Positions 45,811 to 58,306 are shown, counted from the stretch's first letter. The stretch is 62,000 bases of DNA from Gnetum montanum (GCA_015680685.1 MNCI01018161.1:453461-515460), one strand, 5' to 3'. The notes: a model not told the origin generated them from the letters alone. Made by a program: numbers and translations.

Positions 45811-46087
45811 TAAAGTCAAGATATCGTAAATGCGATATCGCGACTGACATGATATCATGTACCTGATATATCATATGCGATATCGTGTCCCTTCAAGCTA
45901 TATATACGTGACCCCCTCGCACCACTTACCATCATTTTCAACTATTCATGTGGGGGAGTTTTTTGTACTTGATATCGCATATGTGATGTATCATACACGA
46001 TATCTCATCCCTTCAAGCTATATATACGTGACCCCCCCTACACCACTTACCATCATTTTCAACTATTCATGTGGGGGAGTTTTTTGA
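45811..46087 (+). promoter_or_regulatory. Promoter-like block inside element A, duplicated
   Basis: GATATC-type inverted repeats (about 45811-45893) are followed by CAAGCTATATATACGTGACC (45894-45913). A segment of about 121 bp with the same layout is repeated at about 45968-46087, its TATA at 46019-46027. It copies the logic of the LTR promoter (dyads plus TATA box) but lies about 450-600 bp upstream of the second ORF. Element B has one such block at 34068-34128. Promoter function is inference. Confidence 0.5.
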
Positions 46088-46510
46088 ATTTTTCTCTACG
46101 ACTTGTGATTGCATGACTCTTGCCTTTATACCTATATCTCACCCGCTGGTACTCCGATTTTCATTCCATGTAAACCTACTTGAACTTGGAGTGTTCAGCT
46201 TAGTCATGGGGAAGGGGCACACACTGAATAACGCATGAATTTTTTGAAATTCATCATCACCTGAAGGACATCTTTAAGGGTAATTAGTTGTAAAATTAAG
46301 AATAAAATATGTCAAAAACAATTTCATCCCCTTAGCTATACCAAAAAATTAAATTTGGAAACCACCTAAGCAAAGAGGACTCAACATTATAATCTTTCAG
46401 GAACATGTTCTTCCAATAATTAACATCACATGAAAATAAAGTAAATCTATTAAGGCATGCAGTAAGGTATAAACTAACTTTGGTAACAACCTTACTAACG
46501 ATTAGCCCTG

Positions 46511-46870
46511 TGTGATTGTAGATGGCCCCGAAATGAGGACAACAGGAAGGTCCTACTCAAGGTGGAAGAAAATGACCTAGGAGAGGAGAAAGACAAGATC
46601 CTGCCAGACAAAGACAGAGCCTATGAGGAGAAATGATGGGTGTTTGTGGTTTGGTACGTCAAGGCAAATCAAATGTTTCCACAACTACCCTACCCATGGG
46701 AAGTGCTAACTCCATCAAACATCGAAACATTAACATGAATGGTGCAAGACCCCTGAATCGAAGAGGAGAAACTCCAGGCCATACTTTGACACTATCAAGT
46801 CCCAAGGCCTGGAGTACAAGACAAGGGAAAAGCACCCATGGAGGAGCCACCACCACTAGAAACTACATGA
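46511..46870 (+). pseudogene. Second-ORF remnant of element A (internal deletion)
   Basis: One frame joins the N-terminal words of the B second ORF (CDCRWPRNEDNRKVLLKV at 46511) directly to its C-terminal words (WVFVVWYVKANQMFPQLPYP from 46636, EEEKLQAIL, VPRPGVQDKGKAPMEEPPP) and ends at TGA 46868-46870. About 800 residues present in B are missing in between, yet the frame is kept. The four internal stops are at Trp or Arg codons (TGG or CGA to TGA). The larger open frame 46633-47112 is out of phase with the conserved one. Confidence 0.65.
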
Positions 46871-47096
46871 GTTCCATCAATTTTGTAGCTGCAGGATTTT
46901 CTTTAGCATTCTTTGTGTTGTGTCTCAATTTTGTAGCTGTAGGATTTTCTTTAGCATTCTTTGTGTTGTGTCTCAATTTTGTTCTAATTCCACACTGTGG
47001 CATGCACCCATTCTCACCATTCAATAATCCCATACCTATCCACTATGTAATCAACGAAGCTTGTTCTCATTGTAACTCAAGGAATAATTTTCATTT

Positions 47097-47109
47097 AGTC
47101 ATGGGGGTA
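47097..47109 (+). promoter_or_regulatory. Polypurine tract of element A
   Basis: AGTCATGGGGGTA immediately before the 3' LTR. Confidence 0.88.
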
Positions 47110-47901
47110 TGATGAGTTATCATTTTGTTGGCTGCGATATCGCATACGTGATATCATAGCCTGTCTCCTCATCTATAAATAAGAGGTAGATAGATAGAGT
47201 AGGGTATGATTAGTTCTTAGCTTTAAGTGTTTAGTTTTAAGTAGTTCTTCTTTTAACCCTTCTCTCCTAGTGTATGCCCACAGTGTGGTGATTGTAATTG
47301 TACAACATCCTTATTCGAGTGTGACGTACTTGGACATGCACATGACCAGAAATAAAGATCGAGATTACTTCATCATTGCAGCATTCACTTAGTTTAATTA
47401 TTTATTTAATTTTTATTTATTGCTTTCTTAGTTAATATCTATTCACCCTAAACTCCTATTAAATGCAGAATGTGTATGACTTGATTACGAGCATTTAAGT
47501 GTGACTACTTGGTAACCTAGTACTGTACCTAGGATCCGCACTTGGTAATCCTAGTGGTAGTCATGCATGAGGTCCAAGATGTGTATGGATGATTGAGGAA
47601 TGGATGCTCATTGCACTTAAGCTAGCTTAGATTCTCTCTCACCCTCTCTACCTTAGCTTAGTTAATATCATTTTCCATTACACCTAGGAGTAGCATTAGT
47701 ATACGAACACATCATACATCTCATTCTGGACTAAACCATACATGACAAAGTTAACACTAGTCTAGATGGGAAGATAGCAAACTGTGACTTAATGATAATT
47801 GTCTTGATACTATAACTAGCCTGTCTGCGGAGTTTGACTGGATCATGCATGAAACGCTTGTATTCGTATGGTTGAGTGTAGGGGTACCTCGCCACTCATT
47901 A
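47110..47901 (+). repeat. 3' LTR of element A
   Basis: Matches 41800-42590 closely. GATATCGCATACGTGATATC at 47136-47155, TATAAATA at 47174-47181, end CGCCACTCATTA (final CA mutated to TA). Confidence 0.93.
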
Positions 47902-50565
47902 GATACCAAAAAAATTTAAATAATAAAAGTAGTTGACATCTCTAAAACATGCACATAGGAAAAAGAAAAATGCTATGAAAGATAAAACATTATAAAAATA
48001 TTACATTGATAATAACCCATACATACAAAACCTAACATGTACACTAAGAAAAATAGGATGTATCTTTATTGCCCAAGACAAAAAATTACAATAACTTGCT
48101 AGAACTATATAGTTAAAATTAAATACATGAACATCAAATTTTTTTTTGAAATTACAAATACATCAAAAAGGTTATTGGGATCTAACGTGGAATAAATATT
48201 AGTTAAATTTTAGTACTATGTAATAATTAACATAACGTAACTAAATTCTAAATAAAATTTAACCTGCACCAAGGATAGACAAAGAACTATACACATTCTC
48301 ACATAAAATACCAAATTCGCCAATCCTTATTGAACCTTACAATATACAATCACAACATGCACTAGAATTATAAGATCAACTGAAATCTCTAAGACATGTA
48401 AATTAATCATCATTTACCTACTCTAGATTCTCTTCATCACAACTAATATAATCACCTATAAAATCATAGAAAACCAAGGGAATTAGTACTATGATTGAGT
48501 AGGGTAAACCAACTAGTAAAAATACTCCCATATGGGTTTAGTTGAAGGCATTAAGTAGCTAGATAGTTATGCACATAGGTAGCTGCAAACAAATGTTAGC
48601 CAAACCAAAATAAGTATCAAACCAAAGAATAATAATGATAATAAGTCAAACTAATAATTATTTATAAATAAACATTCCATCACCACCTATAACCCAACCA
48701 ATGAATAGATTAATTTGTCAATGAAGTTAAGTCTAAAATCTATATTTTGTTATATGATTGGTGAGTTTGAAACCCACATATAAATTGCTAAGTCTAAAAA
48801 TGACATATAATAATTGGTGAGTTTTAAATCCATAATTAATCAAATAGATGGCCAAACACTAATTGAAATATAACTATCAAATAAATCCAATAACAAGTAA
48901 TTCCTGGGTGGTAATGAGATGAATTCAACCAATTACATGAACCAAAAGAGGTTAAATATTAAGTATTAAATTACAAAATGGAAGGTTTTAATGTTCCAAA
49001 TGAAGTCAAAACCAAAGTTAGGCTTAGATAAACTTCTAAAAAATATAAAAAATTTCCAAAATAGGAATCCAAGCTTGCAAAGACCATTCTAGGCTCTTAT
49101 AATCACTATTGTATCATCAATGGTTGATTTCAGGTTTTTAAGCATTCTTGGAGTCCTAAAAAGATATATTTTTGGTAATTTTTATAATTATTCACTACCT
49201 ACAGGCTAAGGATTACTAAAAAAATGGTTTTTCACATAGATTCAAAAAATATATTAAAATATTTATCACAACCTCTCACAAGGTTGCAATGGATCGAAAA
49301 GAATGACATATGATTCATACTAGTGTATTGAATAATATTACTATTTGGATTATTAGCATCTAGATTCATCTCAAGGGTTAAAATAAGAAAAATAGCTTTA
49401 AACCTTAGTTTTATAGCTAAATTTTTGGTAGAATTTGGAATAAAGGTGAAATGTGGTTAACAATAGTCAAACCATGATTAAACTTGGTTAAAAATTTGAC
49501 TAACATCCCATGCATAATAATAAATCTCAAAAATAGCCAAAATGTAAAAAATAATAGTTAAATATGAGAAATTAGGCAACTCAATGAATAGATATAGAAC
49601 AAGTAGAAAAAAAAAACAATGCACACTAATGAAAATGATCAAAACCTAAAGAAATCAAATACCAAAAAAACTATTGAAAGGATACCATATGGCTTTAATC
49701 TCCAAAATAGGCTTCAAATCCTAGGAAAAATTGTAGATTAATGATGGAATTTAGTCAATATCTAATATAAGATATGGAAATATGCCTTATCATAGGTCTT
49801 GGTTGATAGTAGAGATCTATATCTAGCTCTTTTTCTAATCTCGTAGAATCTCCCTCTCCTATGGTTTAGCAATGTCAAGTAGAGAGCTCTCATGGGTAAA
49901 AAATAAATTAAAAAAAATTATAATTATAAAAATAGTTTTAAATCCTTTATATTAATAGTTACTGCCTAGCATTGACCCAAGAGACATCTCCTATGAGCAC
50001 ATTAAAAGCTATGTATAAAACCAAGTTCCTAGTAATGTCCAAGTCCAATTAATAATGTCTAAGATCAAAAGCATAGCTAATATAATGGCTAGCATGAAAC
50101 CCTCTAAACCATAAGCTCAAAAAATTTAAAATAAAAATAAAATATAAAAATATAAATTTCCCAAACAAATCATTCCAAAACCAAAGTAGTATCCCATGTG
50201 CCAATGATGTATCTAATGCTTAATACCCACTAAGTTAAAAACTCTTACAAAAGGGATTAATTTGCATGTAATAATTTAAAATATCAAAAAATATTAAAAA
50301 GTACTAAAATAAAAAAATTCTAAAAGTATAAAATACTCCAATATGAAAAAATATTAAAAATAAGTAAAATTAAAAGGACCAAAAGAGAAAAATAAACCTT
50401 AGAATATTTTAAAAATAAAATGCCATTAAAAAGAACATAACTAGGCATATAGTTCACATCACACATAAATGCTTAGTTAATATAAGTAAGGGATCAAAAA
50501 GCATAGACATAGGTTAGCAAACAAAATATCAAATGTGTAAACCACAAACATACCTAGGGGTAACA
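47902..50565 (-). other. AT-rich stretch, probable 3' UTR/LTR of chromovirus H
   Basis: No coding potential. It lies just downstream (minus strand) of the chromodomain end of H. TGTTACCCCTAGGTATG on the minus strand at 50565 would fit the start of a chromovirus LTR, but no second copy is in the window to prove it. Confidence 0.4.
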
Positions 50566-50639
50566 GATGTATAGAGTTAGAGTGTTAAGTTCTCCTCTAA
50601 AAACTCATTCTCCTAGAAAATCTTCTGGTGCATAATATA

Positions 50640-50880
50640 CAAATCTTTCTGCACTTCCCATGTTTTTTCATGCACTTCATGCCTTTCCTAGATAACTTTT
50701 ATCATTATAATGATCTTACTTCTCAATATTCTATCCATTTTGTCAATAGTCCTAACTAGTTATTCTACAAAACTAATATTTGGTTGGAGCTCTATATCCT
50801 ACCAATCTATCTTATGAATAGGACTTACAATATACTTCCTTAACATAGAAATATAAAAAACATCACCAATTGATTGCAAT
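50640..50880 (-). pseudogene. Chromovirus H, C-terminal chromodomain-like segment
   Basis: Minus strand: SIGDVFYISMLRKYIVSPIH, then VRTIDKMDRILRSKIIIMIK and a decayed TWEVQKDLYIMHQKIF. This matches the Tekay/Del integrase tail (DVFHVSMLRKY..P, VRI.DR..Q.LRNK.I..VKV.W, ATWE.E..M....P.LF). The chromodomain guides integration to particular chromatin. Stops are present. Confidence 0.75.
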
Positions 50881-51990
50881 TTCTGTGGAAGATCAAGATG
50901 TTAAGAAACATCACCAATTTTTCTCAAATTCAAAAAGGTCTGAATTTAGCAAGGAGCTACCTTCCCTCTTTTATTAAATCTTATAAACTCATTTAGTAGT
51001 AAAACCTTGAGGAAAACTTGATCATGAATGCTAAAATTCAATGGTAGTCTCTTGTTATTAGCATATTTTTTCTACTTATCATATGTTGCTTGTAGTCTAT
51101 GATGACCATGTTAATTATTTCTTTATCCTCATCAATAATATCTATCAACTTTTTTTTCTATCCTCTATAAAGTCCTAGCAAAGAGATGTTTGATAGGATG
51201 CACCATAAAATACTTCATTTGTCATAATAATTGTTATTATATGCAAGCTTTGCAAATGGAAGAATTTTTCCCCAATTGTCTTTGAAGTCCAAAATACAAG
51301 CTTAAAGATTATCCTCAAAAGTCTAATTCATACTCTCTATTTGACCAATTTTTAAGGGTGATACACAAAGTTGAGATTTAGTGTAGAGCCTAAACTTTTT
51401 TGAAATATTGCCAAACTTTGAATGTAAACTTATGAAATTTGTTTAACATAATATTGTTCTAAAATTCATGCAATTTGATAATATTTGATAGGAATAGTTG
51501 AATAATGTCTTTTGCACTAATTTATTTCATAGCCAACATGAAAAAATCTGGTTAGAATATCTATGACTACAAGAATGGAATCTATCCTCATTTTGGTAAT
51601 GAGGCAAACTAGTGATGAAATTCATGTTAATAGTTTTTTATTTCCATATTGGAATGGTATCTAGATGAAGATAATCACATGGTCTATGATGTTCTACTTT
51701 GATTTTTTAATATATTAAATACTTAGGCATATACTCAATCACATCATTCTACATACCATCTCTTGATGTTGTGATACATCTTATTACTACCTAGGTGCAT
51801 TTGATACATGCTCAAGTGAGCCTCATTAAGTAGTTTTTGCTTGTCTGTAGCTAGCACATATATCCTATTCTTAAACCTCAAAAAATTGATACTTTCAACT
51901 AGGAACATTAGGACTATTAGAGAAAGATATGCCATCTTCTCTTGATACCAAGATTCTAAATCTTAATGAGAAGTTATCTCATCCTTAAGA
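50881..51990 (-). pseudogene. Chromovirus H integrase
   Basis: The N-terminal zinc finger is well kept in an open stretch 51935-51744: RIYVLATDKQKLLNEAHLSM followed by YQMHLGSNKMYHNIKRWYVE. The core follows degenerately: MRIDSILVVIDILTRF (near 51580), FIEDRKKS and SKIIGE-like words to about 51000. Integrase inserts the DNA copy into the genome. Frames shift several times. Confidence 0.75.
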
Positions 51991-53330
51991 CTATCTACAA
52001 TAGTAAGGTTGTAGAGTTTCCTAACTATCCTACTTAGTTCATCTTCTCTCTTGTTTTCTTTTCTAGGATGATACTACACTATGAAATCAAAATCCACTAA
52101 CAACTCTATCCACTACCTCTATATCATATTGAACTATGGATAGTTCATAATGTACTATAAAATCTTATGATTTATTTAATATTTAATTATTTCACCATAT
52201 AGATAATATCTAAACCATGAGTTGGATATCTAGTCTTATGAAGTTTTAGTTGTCTCGAAGCATAGGCCACCACTTTTTCATCCAATATGAGAATACCATC
52301 TAAAACTTCTCTTAAAGCATTTGTGTATAAACCATAAGGCTTACTAGAAATATGTGAGATTAATATAGGTGTTGAGATAAATATCTATTTTATTTTCTTA
52401 AAAGTCCTCTAATAATCAACAAAGAGAAAACACAATATTTTTTGAGCAACTTATGTAGAGATGTTGCATTCTTGAAGAAATCCTTTATATATCTCTTGTA
52501 ATATCTTGCTAGATCTATAAAAAATTCTAAATTTATTAAAAATTATTGAAATAGGCCAATGCTTAATCATTGTAATCTTAGAAGGATCTATAACTATACC
52601 TACTCCTAAAATTGCATGACTAAGAAACTATATTTCTATCTTTTAGAACAAACACTTAGAAGCATAAGTAAATAACTACTAATATCTTAATGTATGCAAA
52701 TTCATTAATGTTTCTTATATGCATATTCATCCTTAGAGTAAATTAAAATGTCATCAATGAAGATAATTACAATTAACTTTAATAAGAATGTAGCTAACGA
52801 TTCATCAAATGTATAAAAATTGTTGGCACATTATTTAGTCTAAAAGGCATAACTAAGAACTCATAATAGCCATATCTATTTTTGAAGGTTATTTTAGATA
52901 CATATTTCTCCCACACCCTAACTTAATGAAAATAAGACTTCAAATTAATTTTAGAAAATAACATAGCTTCTCTTAACTAGCCAATAGGTCATTAATCTTA
53001 GGTAGAGAATGCTAGTTCTTGACTATCAATTAATTCAACTAGCTATAATAAAGGAATAATCTTAAATAGTAATCCTTCTTCTTGATAAAGAGCACTAATA
53101 CATATCATGATGAAACCCTTGGTTGAATCATGCCTTTGTCCAAAAACTCTTGAATCTGTATCATAAGTTTCACTAGCTCCACTAGAAACATCCTATGAGG
53201 TGCCTTGGAAATTTGATGAGTTCTAGACCTATGTTAAATCTCAAAATTAATCTATCCATGAGGAGGTACTCTAGGAAGATCCTTTTTGAACACATCCAAT
53301 AACTTCTAAATCATTGAAATTTATTCAATT
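51991..53330 (-). pseudogene. Chromovirus H reverse transcriptase and RNase H
   Basis: Minus strand from 53310: FKKDLPRVPPHG (RT start), then MLFSKINLKSYFH and VRVWEKYVSKITFKNRYGYY, EFLVMPFRLNNVPTIFIHLM and an intact catalytic box FIDDILIYSKDEYAYKKH (FIDD at 52750-52761). RNase H follows (about 52600-52050). The order RT-RNase H-integrase-chromodomain identifies a Ty3-gypsy chromovirus. The frame upstream joins the protease at 59548-59988 across element I. Confidence 0.82.
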
Positions 53331-53357
53331 TCTTACTTATTTTCTTCATGCGTTGAG

Positions 53358-54633
53358 TGTGGATCTTTTATTGTGATTTGGTGTGTGTTAAAATGTTAAG
53401 TAAAATGGAGAAAAAGGTTGTTTGCATGGTTTTATGGTTATTATGTTTGTAGGACTACATACATGGGTAACCAAGATGAGCTGAAGCCTAAATAGAGGAC
53501 AAGGAACAAATTGTTTAGAACTCAAAGGAGAAGATCATCTACATGGTCTTCAAATGAACATCCAAAGAATGTGGACAAGGACTAGATACTATACAAGCAA
53601 AGTTATCATCATTAAAGCATGCAAAATATCAAGGTTGTGGATAAAGAATGATGAATTCAAAGGATGAAGAAAGTGAACAAAGACATCTTCAAGAAATAGA
53701 AGATGACTTAGTAGAATTGAAGGCTTCAAAGGCAAAGATGTCTCTAAGAACAAATAGATGTCTTTCTTCAAGCAAAGACATCTTCATCATAAAAAGACAT
53801 CTTTACAAAATTCAGAACAAGTTTAGAAAGACATCTTTCATTAGATAGATATGTCTTCCAAAAATGGAGATTTCATAAAGAGGTCTTTCACTAAACAAAG
53901 ATTTCTTCTTAGAATTAAAGGAAAATTTAGAAAGACATCTGAGGCTTGAAGAAGATGTTTTCCATGATTGTTAATGACCATTTGCTAGTCGTTGCAAAAA
54001 ATTTGAGATGGATTTAGAAATATGATAGCTATAAGAAGACTTGATTGGCATGGGGAAATGTGCAAGATCATTTTTAATCAATGTACAATCATTTTGTGAT
54101 CATTTTTATTCTCTATTAATCCTCATTGTATTATCATTTTAGCATTGTAAAGTGTGTAGTACCTAAACATACAAGGATCAGAAATTGAGTTGCATTTATC
54201 CGTTGTAATTATTCACCCTTGTTGCCCTATGGGGTTGATGTGGTTCATGTGGGAAGACATCTTACTTAAGCTTGTCAGGACCCTATAAGATTGAGTTGCT
54301 GGTGCTATGGTACAACACTCTAGTTTGAAGCTCAAGATTATAAAGGTTTTGGAAGCTTGGAAACCATATTTCCAAGCTTGATGGGACCTTGTAGGGTTGA
54401 GTGATTGGTGCTATGATACAACACTTCAGAGTAGGGCTTGAATACTATACAGGGTGTGGACCCTTCAACCACAATTTGAGAGCAATAAAGTTTAGAGGTG
54501 TGCTTGTGATCTACCCTTCGAGTGTGGACTACCTAAGTTGGAAAACTATGTTAAATTTGGTGCATGTGCTTCATTTGTTTAAGATATAATTTGAGGAACT
54601 TATTCATCCCTCCTTATAAGTTAATGATTCACA
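53358..54633 (+). repeat. 5' LTR of element I
   Basis: Starts TGTGGATC, ends GATTCACA; matches 58307-59547 with clear divergence by eye, so the insertion is not recent. It contains repeated AAAGACATCTT-type words (53680-53950) in both orientations. Confidence 0.9.
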
Positions 54634-54635
54634 AA

Positions 54636-54647
54636 TGGTATCAGAGC
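54636..54647 (+). promoter_or_regulatory. Initiator tRNA-Met primer-binding site of element I
   Basis: TGGTATCAGAGC, the exact common plant copia primer site, two bases after the LTR end. Confidence 0.93.
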
Positions 54648-54687
54648 TTGGTACTCTCTTTGTCATCATCAACTTCAAGAGTGAACA

Positions 54688-56332
54688 ATGGAGGGAACAT
54701 CCTACACAAAGCCATCCCATGTTTGATGGATTCAACTTTGTCTATTGGAAAGATAAGATGTAAGGATTCTTTGAATCTATGGAGTTTGAAGTATATGAGT
54801 TAGTTCTAGAAGCCTATTCTTCACTTTTTGATGGCACCACTAGCATCATGAAGCCCTGAGATAGATGGTCTCAAGAAAAGAAAAAGATAATTTCATGTGT
54901 GATTCAAAAGTAAAAAATTATTTATATTTTGCTTTGAATAAATATGAATTTAATAGGGTAGAAAGATGTAAAAAAACCAAAGAAATTTGGCAAACTTTAG
55001 AAGATACTTATGAAGGAACCTCTATTATTAAGAAATAAAAATTGTTAGTTTTACAAAGAGTACATGATAACTTGAAATGAGAGAAGGTGAGAAAATCAAA
55101 GATTATTTTTATAGAGATAATGATCTTGTTGTATAAATTAGAGAAATAGAAAAGGATTTTCCTAAAAGTGAAGTAATTATCAAAATGATTAGAGTTCTAC
55201 AACTAGAGTTCAAACCAAAGGTCACAACCATGGAGGAAATGAAAGATTTATCATCTCTAAAATTCAAGGAGCTTCAAAGTGCTCTCATCGCCTATGAAAT
55301 GAATCTCATAAGAGAAGGAGATATTCAAGAAAGACCCATTGCCTTAAAGTCTACCTCCAAGGAGAAGGAGGTTAATGATTATGATGAGGATAATGAAGAT
55401 GAGATTGCTCTTCTCTCAAGAAAACTACAATGATTTCTTACAAGAAGAAACAAAGGGCCATCTTAGCAACAACAAAGACCTAATTTCTTCAAAGGAAGAT
55501 ATAGAGGTAGAAATTTTTAAAATTCTTCTAACTTAGAATTTTCTTCTATAGAATGTTGGGTTTGTGGAGGAAGAGGCCATATGGACATCGAATTTTCTAG
55601 TAATCTAAATGACAACAAGGTTAAGCCAAAGAATAGATCCAACGATAAGGAACCAAAAAAGACCAACTTCTAACAAGTTGGAATGATGGTAAAAAAAGTG
55701 AAGAAGAAGCATGCAATTCTTCCAAAGATTCACATCTCATTTACATGGCATTTAAAGATGAACCTTCCTCACATATGATTGAACAAAATGGTAAGTTTGA
55801 CAAGAGGTATAGTGAATTTAGAGAAGAAATTTTTCTTTTGCATCATTTGATTAGGTAGGCAAAGAAATTAGTACTTTCTAAGATAGATGTTATTCATGCT
55901 GAAGTGAAAGAAGAAATATTAGACATAAAAGCTAAGATTCAAAAACTAACATCTTGTAACAAGTATTATAGAAAGATTTAGGAAGAGGAGGCTCCTAAAA
56001 ATCATCCAAAGAATTTACAGGAAGAAACACTTGAAATTTCAAGCTCAAGCTTAAGCTTAGTAAGGTTTGATAATTTTGATCATGAGGATGATATTGCATT
56101 TATATGTAAAAATTGTGGTTGTAGAAAAAATCTTAGCTATGATGATCAAAATAAGATTAATGCTTGGTCTTGTCAAAAAGGTTTTGGTAAGAAAGTTGAG
56201 TAGGTACTAATAAGAGAGAATGAAGAAAAGTGGCGTATTGAAATTAATGTAAGGAGTGCTCAAGGGTTCTATCATAAAGGATATGAAAAATTAGAGACAT
56301 CACATACTAATCTAATGAAAGAGAACTTATGA
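54688..56332 (+). pseudogene. Copia-type gag of element I
   Basis: ATG at 54688. The first part has FDGFNFVYWKDKM-like words, then LWKLDNE-type decay. From 55185 an 82-codon open stretch reads VLQLEFKPKVTTMEEMKDLS, LKFKELQSALIAYEMN, the UBN2-type gag domain of plant copia elements. A zinc-knuckle relic CWVCGGRGHMDIEF (from 55554) has the last Cys replaced. The tail (55740-56330) is largely open with scattered stops and contains a second Cys cluster CKNCGCRK..WSC near 56105-56173. No protease follows. Confidence 0.75.
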
Positions 56333-58292
56333 ATGATGAAGTGATTCATGATAGGGAACCTCATCTCAAACTCCATTAATCTTCTCTTATCATCGAAAGG
56401 CAAGGCAAGTCAAGGTAAGTTTTCATCTCTTTGCTTTCTAGGTAATTGGAACATGATTTGGAAGTTCAAAATTGGTTGTGTTTTTGTCTAGATAAAAAAG
56501 ATTAGAATAATTATTTAGAGTAACTCTTACATTTATCCTGGTTTGATACAAGTGATTATATAAAGAATTATTGTTGTTTGAATTCTTCTCTTGCATTCAA
56601 TAATTTGAATTTCTTGTGATGATCTATTTCTATGCTCATGACCTTTGGGAAATTTTTACTAATTATGATATAAGACAAGCTCCAAAAATTTCTATTAGTA
56701 TTGATTGAGGACCTTGATCTCCACAATTGGGCTTAAAGTTGACCTATAGTTATAGTGTTGTTCTGTGACTTTCATTTTGGTCTTAAGGCCCAAGAAGAAC
56801 TACACATGTGTAGGGGGAGCCTATTTCTAATTTTCAATCATAATCTTGGAGATCACCAATGTAGGGGAAGTATTTCGAGACCTCAAACACTAAAATAGCA
56901 AGTTATTACTAAATGACCAAAGATTCATGACATGAAAAATATTCAAGGTAAAAGTAGACCTAACTCTTGATTAAGATGTCTTGCAAGTATTTTAATTAAT
57001 CACTCTCTAAAATCTTGCTAAAACATACATAGCTATTCTTGGACATTGATTTGTCTTTTTGGTACTTCTCTTAATTTCTTTTTTGTTATTTACTTTCCCT
57101 TATGATATTTACTAAGAGTTGTGTTTAGGTGGAATCATGAAACATTGGTTTCTCTTATGAGTTTATTGGTTCAAATGATAATTTATTGAATCCTTAAAAA
57201 TTGACTCTAACATAAGGCAACTCCTATTTTTTTTTCATCCATTTGAAAGTAATACTCAGAAAATGTCTTGAGATACTTGATGGACCACTTGCTTCTACAT
57301 GATTTATCTTTGGTATTCTATTTTAAGTTTATTAACTAAACATTTTTACTTGATCATATTAGTAAAGAACATCAAGAGTATGATTTGAAAATTTCAACAT
57401 CTTGTATCCCTTAAGGTATATGAATGTACACTTATCAGCATGATTCATGGTTGTGGTAGTTGCATTTCCTTGAACAAGCAACGAAATATGCATGTTTCTT
57501 TGATAGCTTCCAAATATGTAGTTAAGTATAGTGATGTAAGTTTTAATGAGACAATTAAATAGGATGTTTGTTCCTACTTGATCTACGTTTGGCCTTAAAT
57601 TTGGATGTTGATGGTTCCTTTTGGACTAGCTGTAGCTCTTTTTTTTCTCCCTAAAATTGAAACAAGTAGTTCTCAATTTCAATATTCAAGCATAAGTTGG
57701 AACAAGTAGTAACTATATCCTAAAGCAAATAATTGATGTTTTGAGCAAGTACATGATCATCCTATTTTCATGGTTTTTATATCCTATGAATAGTTTGAAA
57801 AGTTTGGCATTGGTAGTTTTAATTTGAAAAGTTGTATTACTATAATGTCTTTATCAAATAAGATTTTCCCAAAATTTTTCTAATGTTTTCAAAGGATAGA
57901 GACAATTGTAAAATGAAGGAATGGTGTAATGAAACTTACTAATAACTTTTTGGTATCAAAAAAAGATTGCCTAGTACTACTTATTGGTTTAGAGATAGGA
58001 TACTTGGTCAACATGGCTTATACTATATCACTTGACATGCTTAGATTAGTTCTTCATGGAACTTAGTGTTGCTGAATTTGTGCTCTTGAATTGATTTTCT
58101 TGCTTCACTATATTTTTTGGGATATATCATGATGCTTGGTTTTTTATATTATCCAAAAGTTATTGTTCTTTTATATCTTCTTTAACCAAGTTTGGGTAAT
58201 TTCTCCTTTTTTCTATTGTTCAAAAAGGGGGAGAGTAGTATGGTTATATTTGTATGATCACTAACCCATTTTATTAAGTTTTGAACATCACC
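56333..58292 (+). other. Non-coding remainder of element I
   Basis: About 2 kb where pol would be expected. I see no integrase or RT motifs in any frame. A purine-rich AAAAAGGGGGAGAGTAG at 58222-58238 looks like an extra polypurine tract about 70 bp before the one at the LTR. Confidence 0.55.
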
Positions 58293-58306
58293 AAAAAGGA
58301 GGTGAT
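58293..58306 (+). promoter_or_regulatory. Polypurine tract of element I
   Basis: AAAAAGGAGGTGAT directly before the 3' LTR. Confidence 0.75.

Larger units (their letters stand above)
41800..47901 (+). mobile_element. Element A: complete gag-only Athila-like element
   Basis: 5' LTR 41800-42590, 3' LTR 47110-47901, flanks AATAC (41795-41799) and GATAC (47902-47906), a 4-of-5 target-site duplication. Internal order: tRNA-Asp primer site, gag, Pro/Gln-rich tail, non-coding spacer with duplicated promoter-like block, a short remnant of the second ORF, polypurine tract. There is no protease, RT or integrase. It fits the class of terminal-repeat retrotransposons with only gag. Confidence 0.93.

Noticed and set aside
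46633-47112. A 159-codon open frame just before the 3' LTR of A
   Set aside because: It is out of phase with the frame conserved between A, B and J (ending EEEKLQA..KGK.PMEEP) and runs into the polypurine tract; treated as a shadow.
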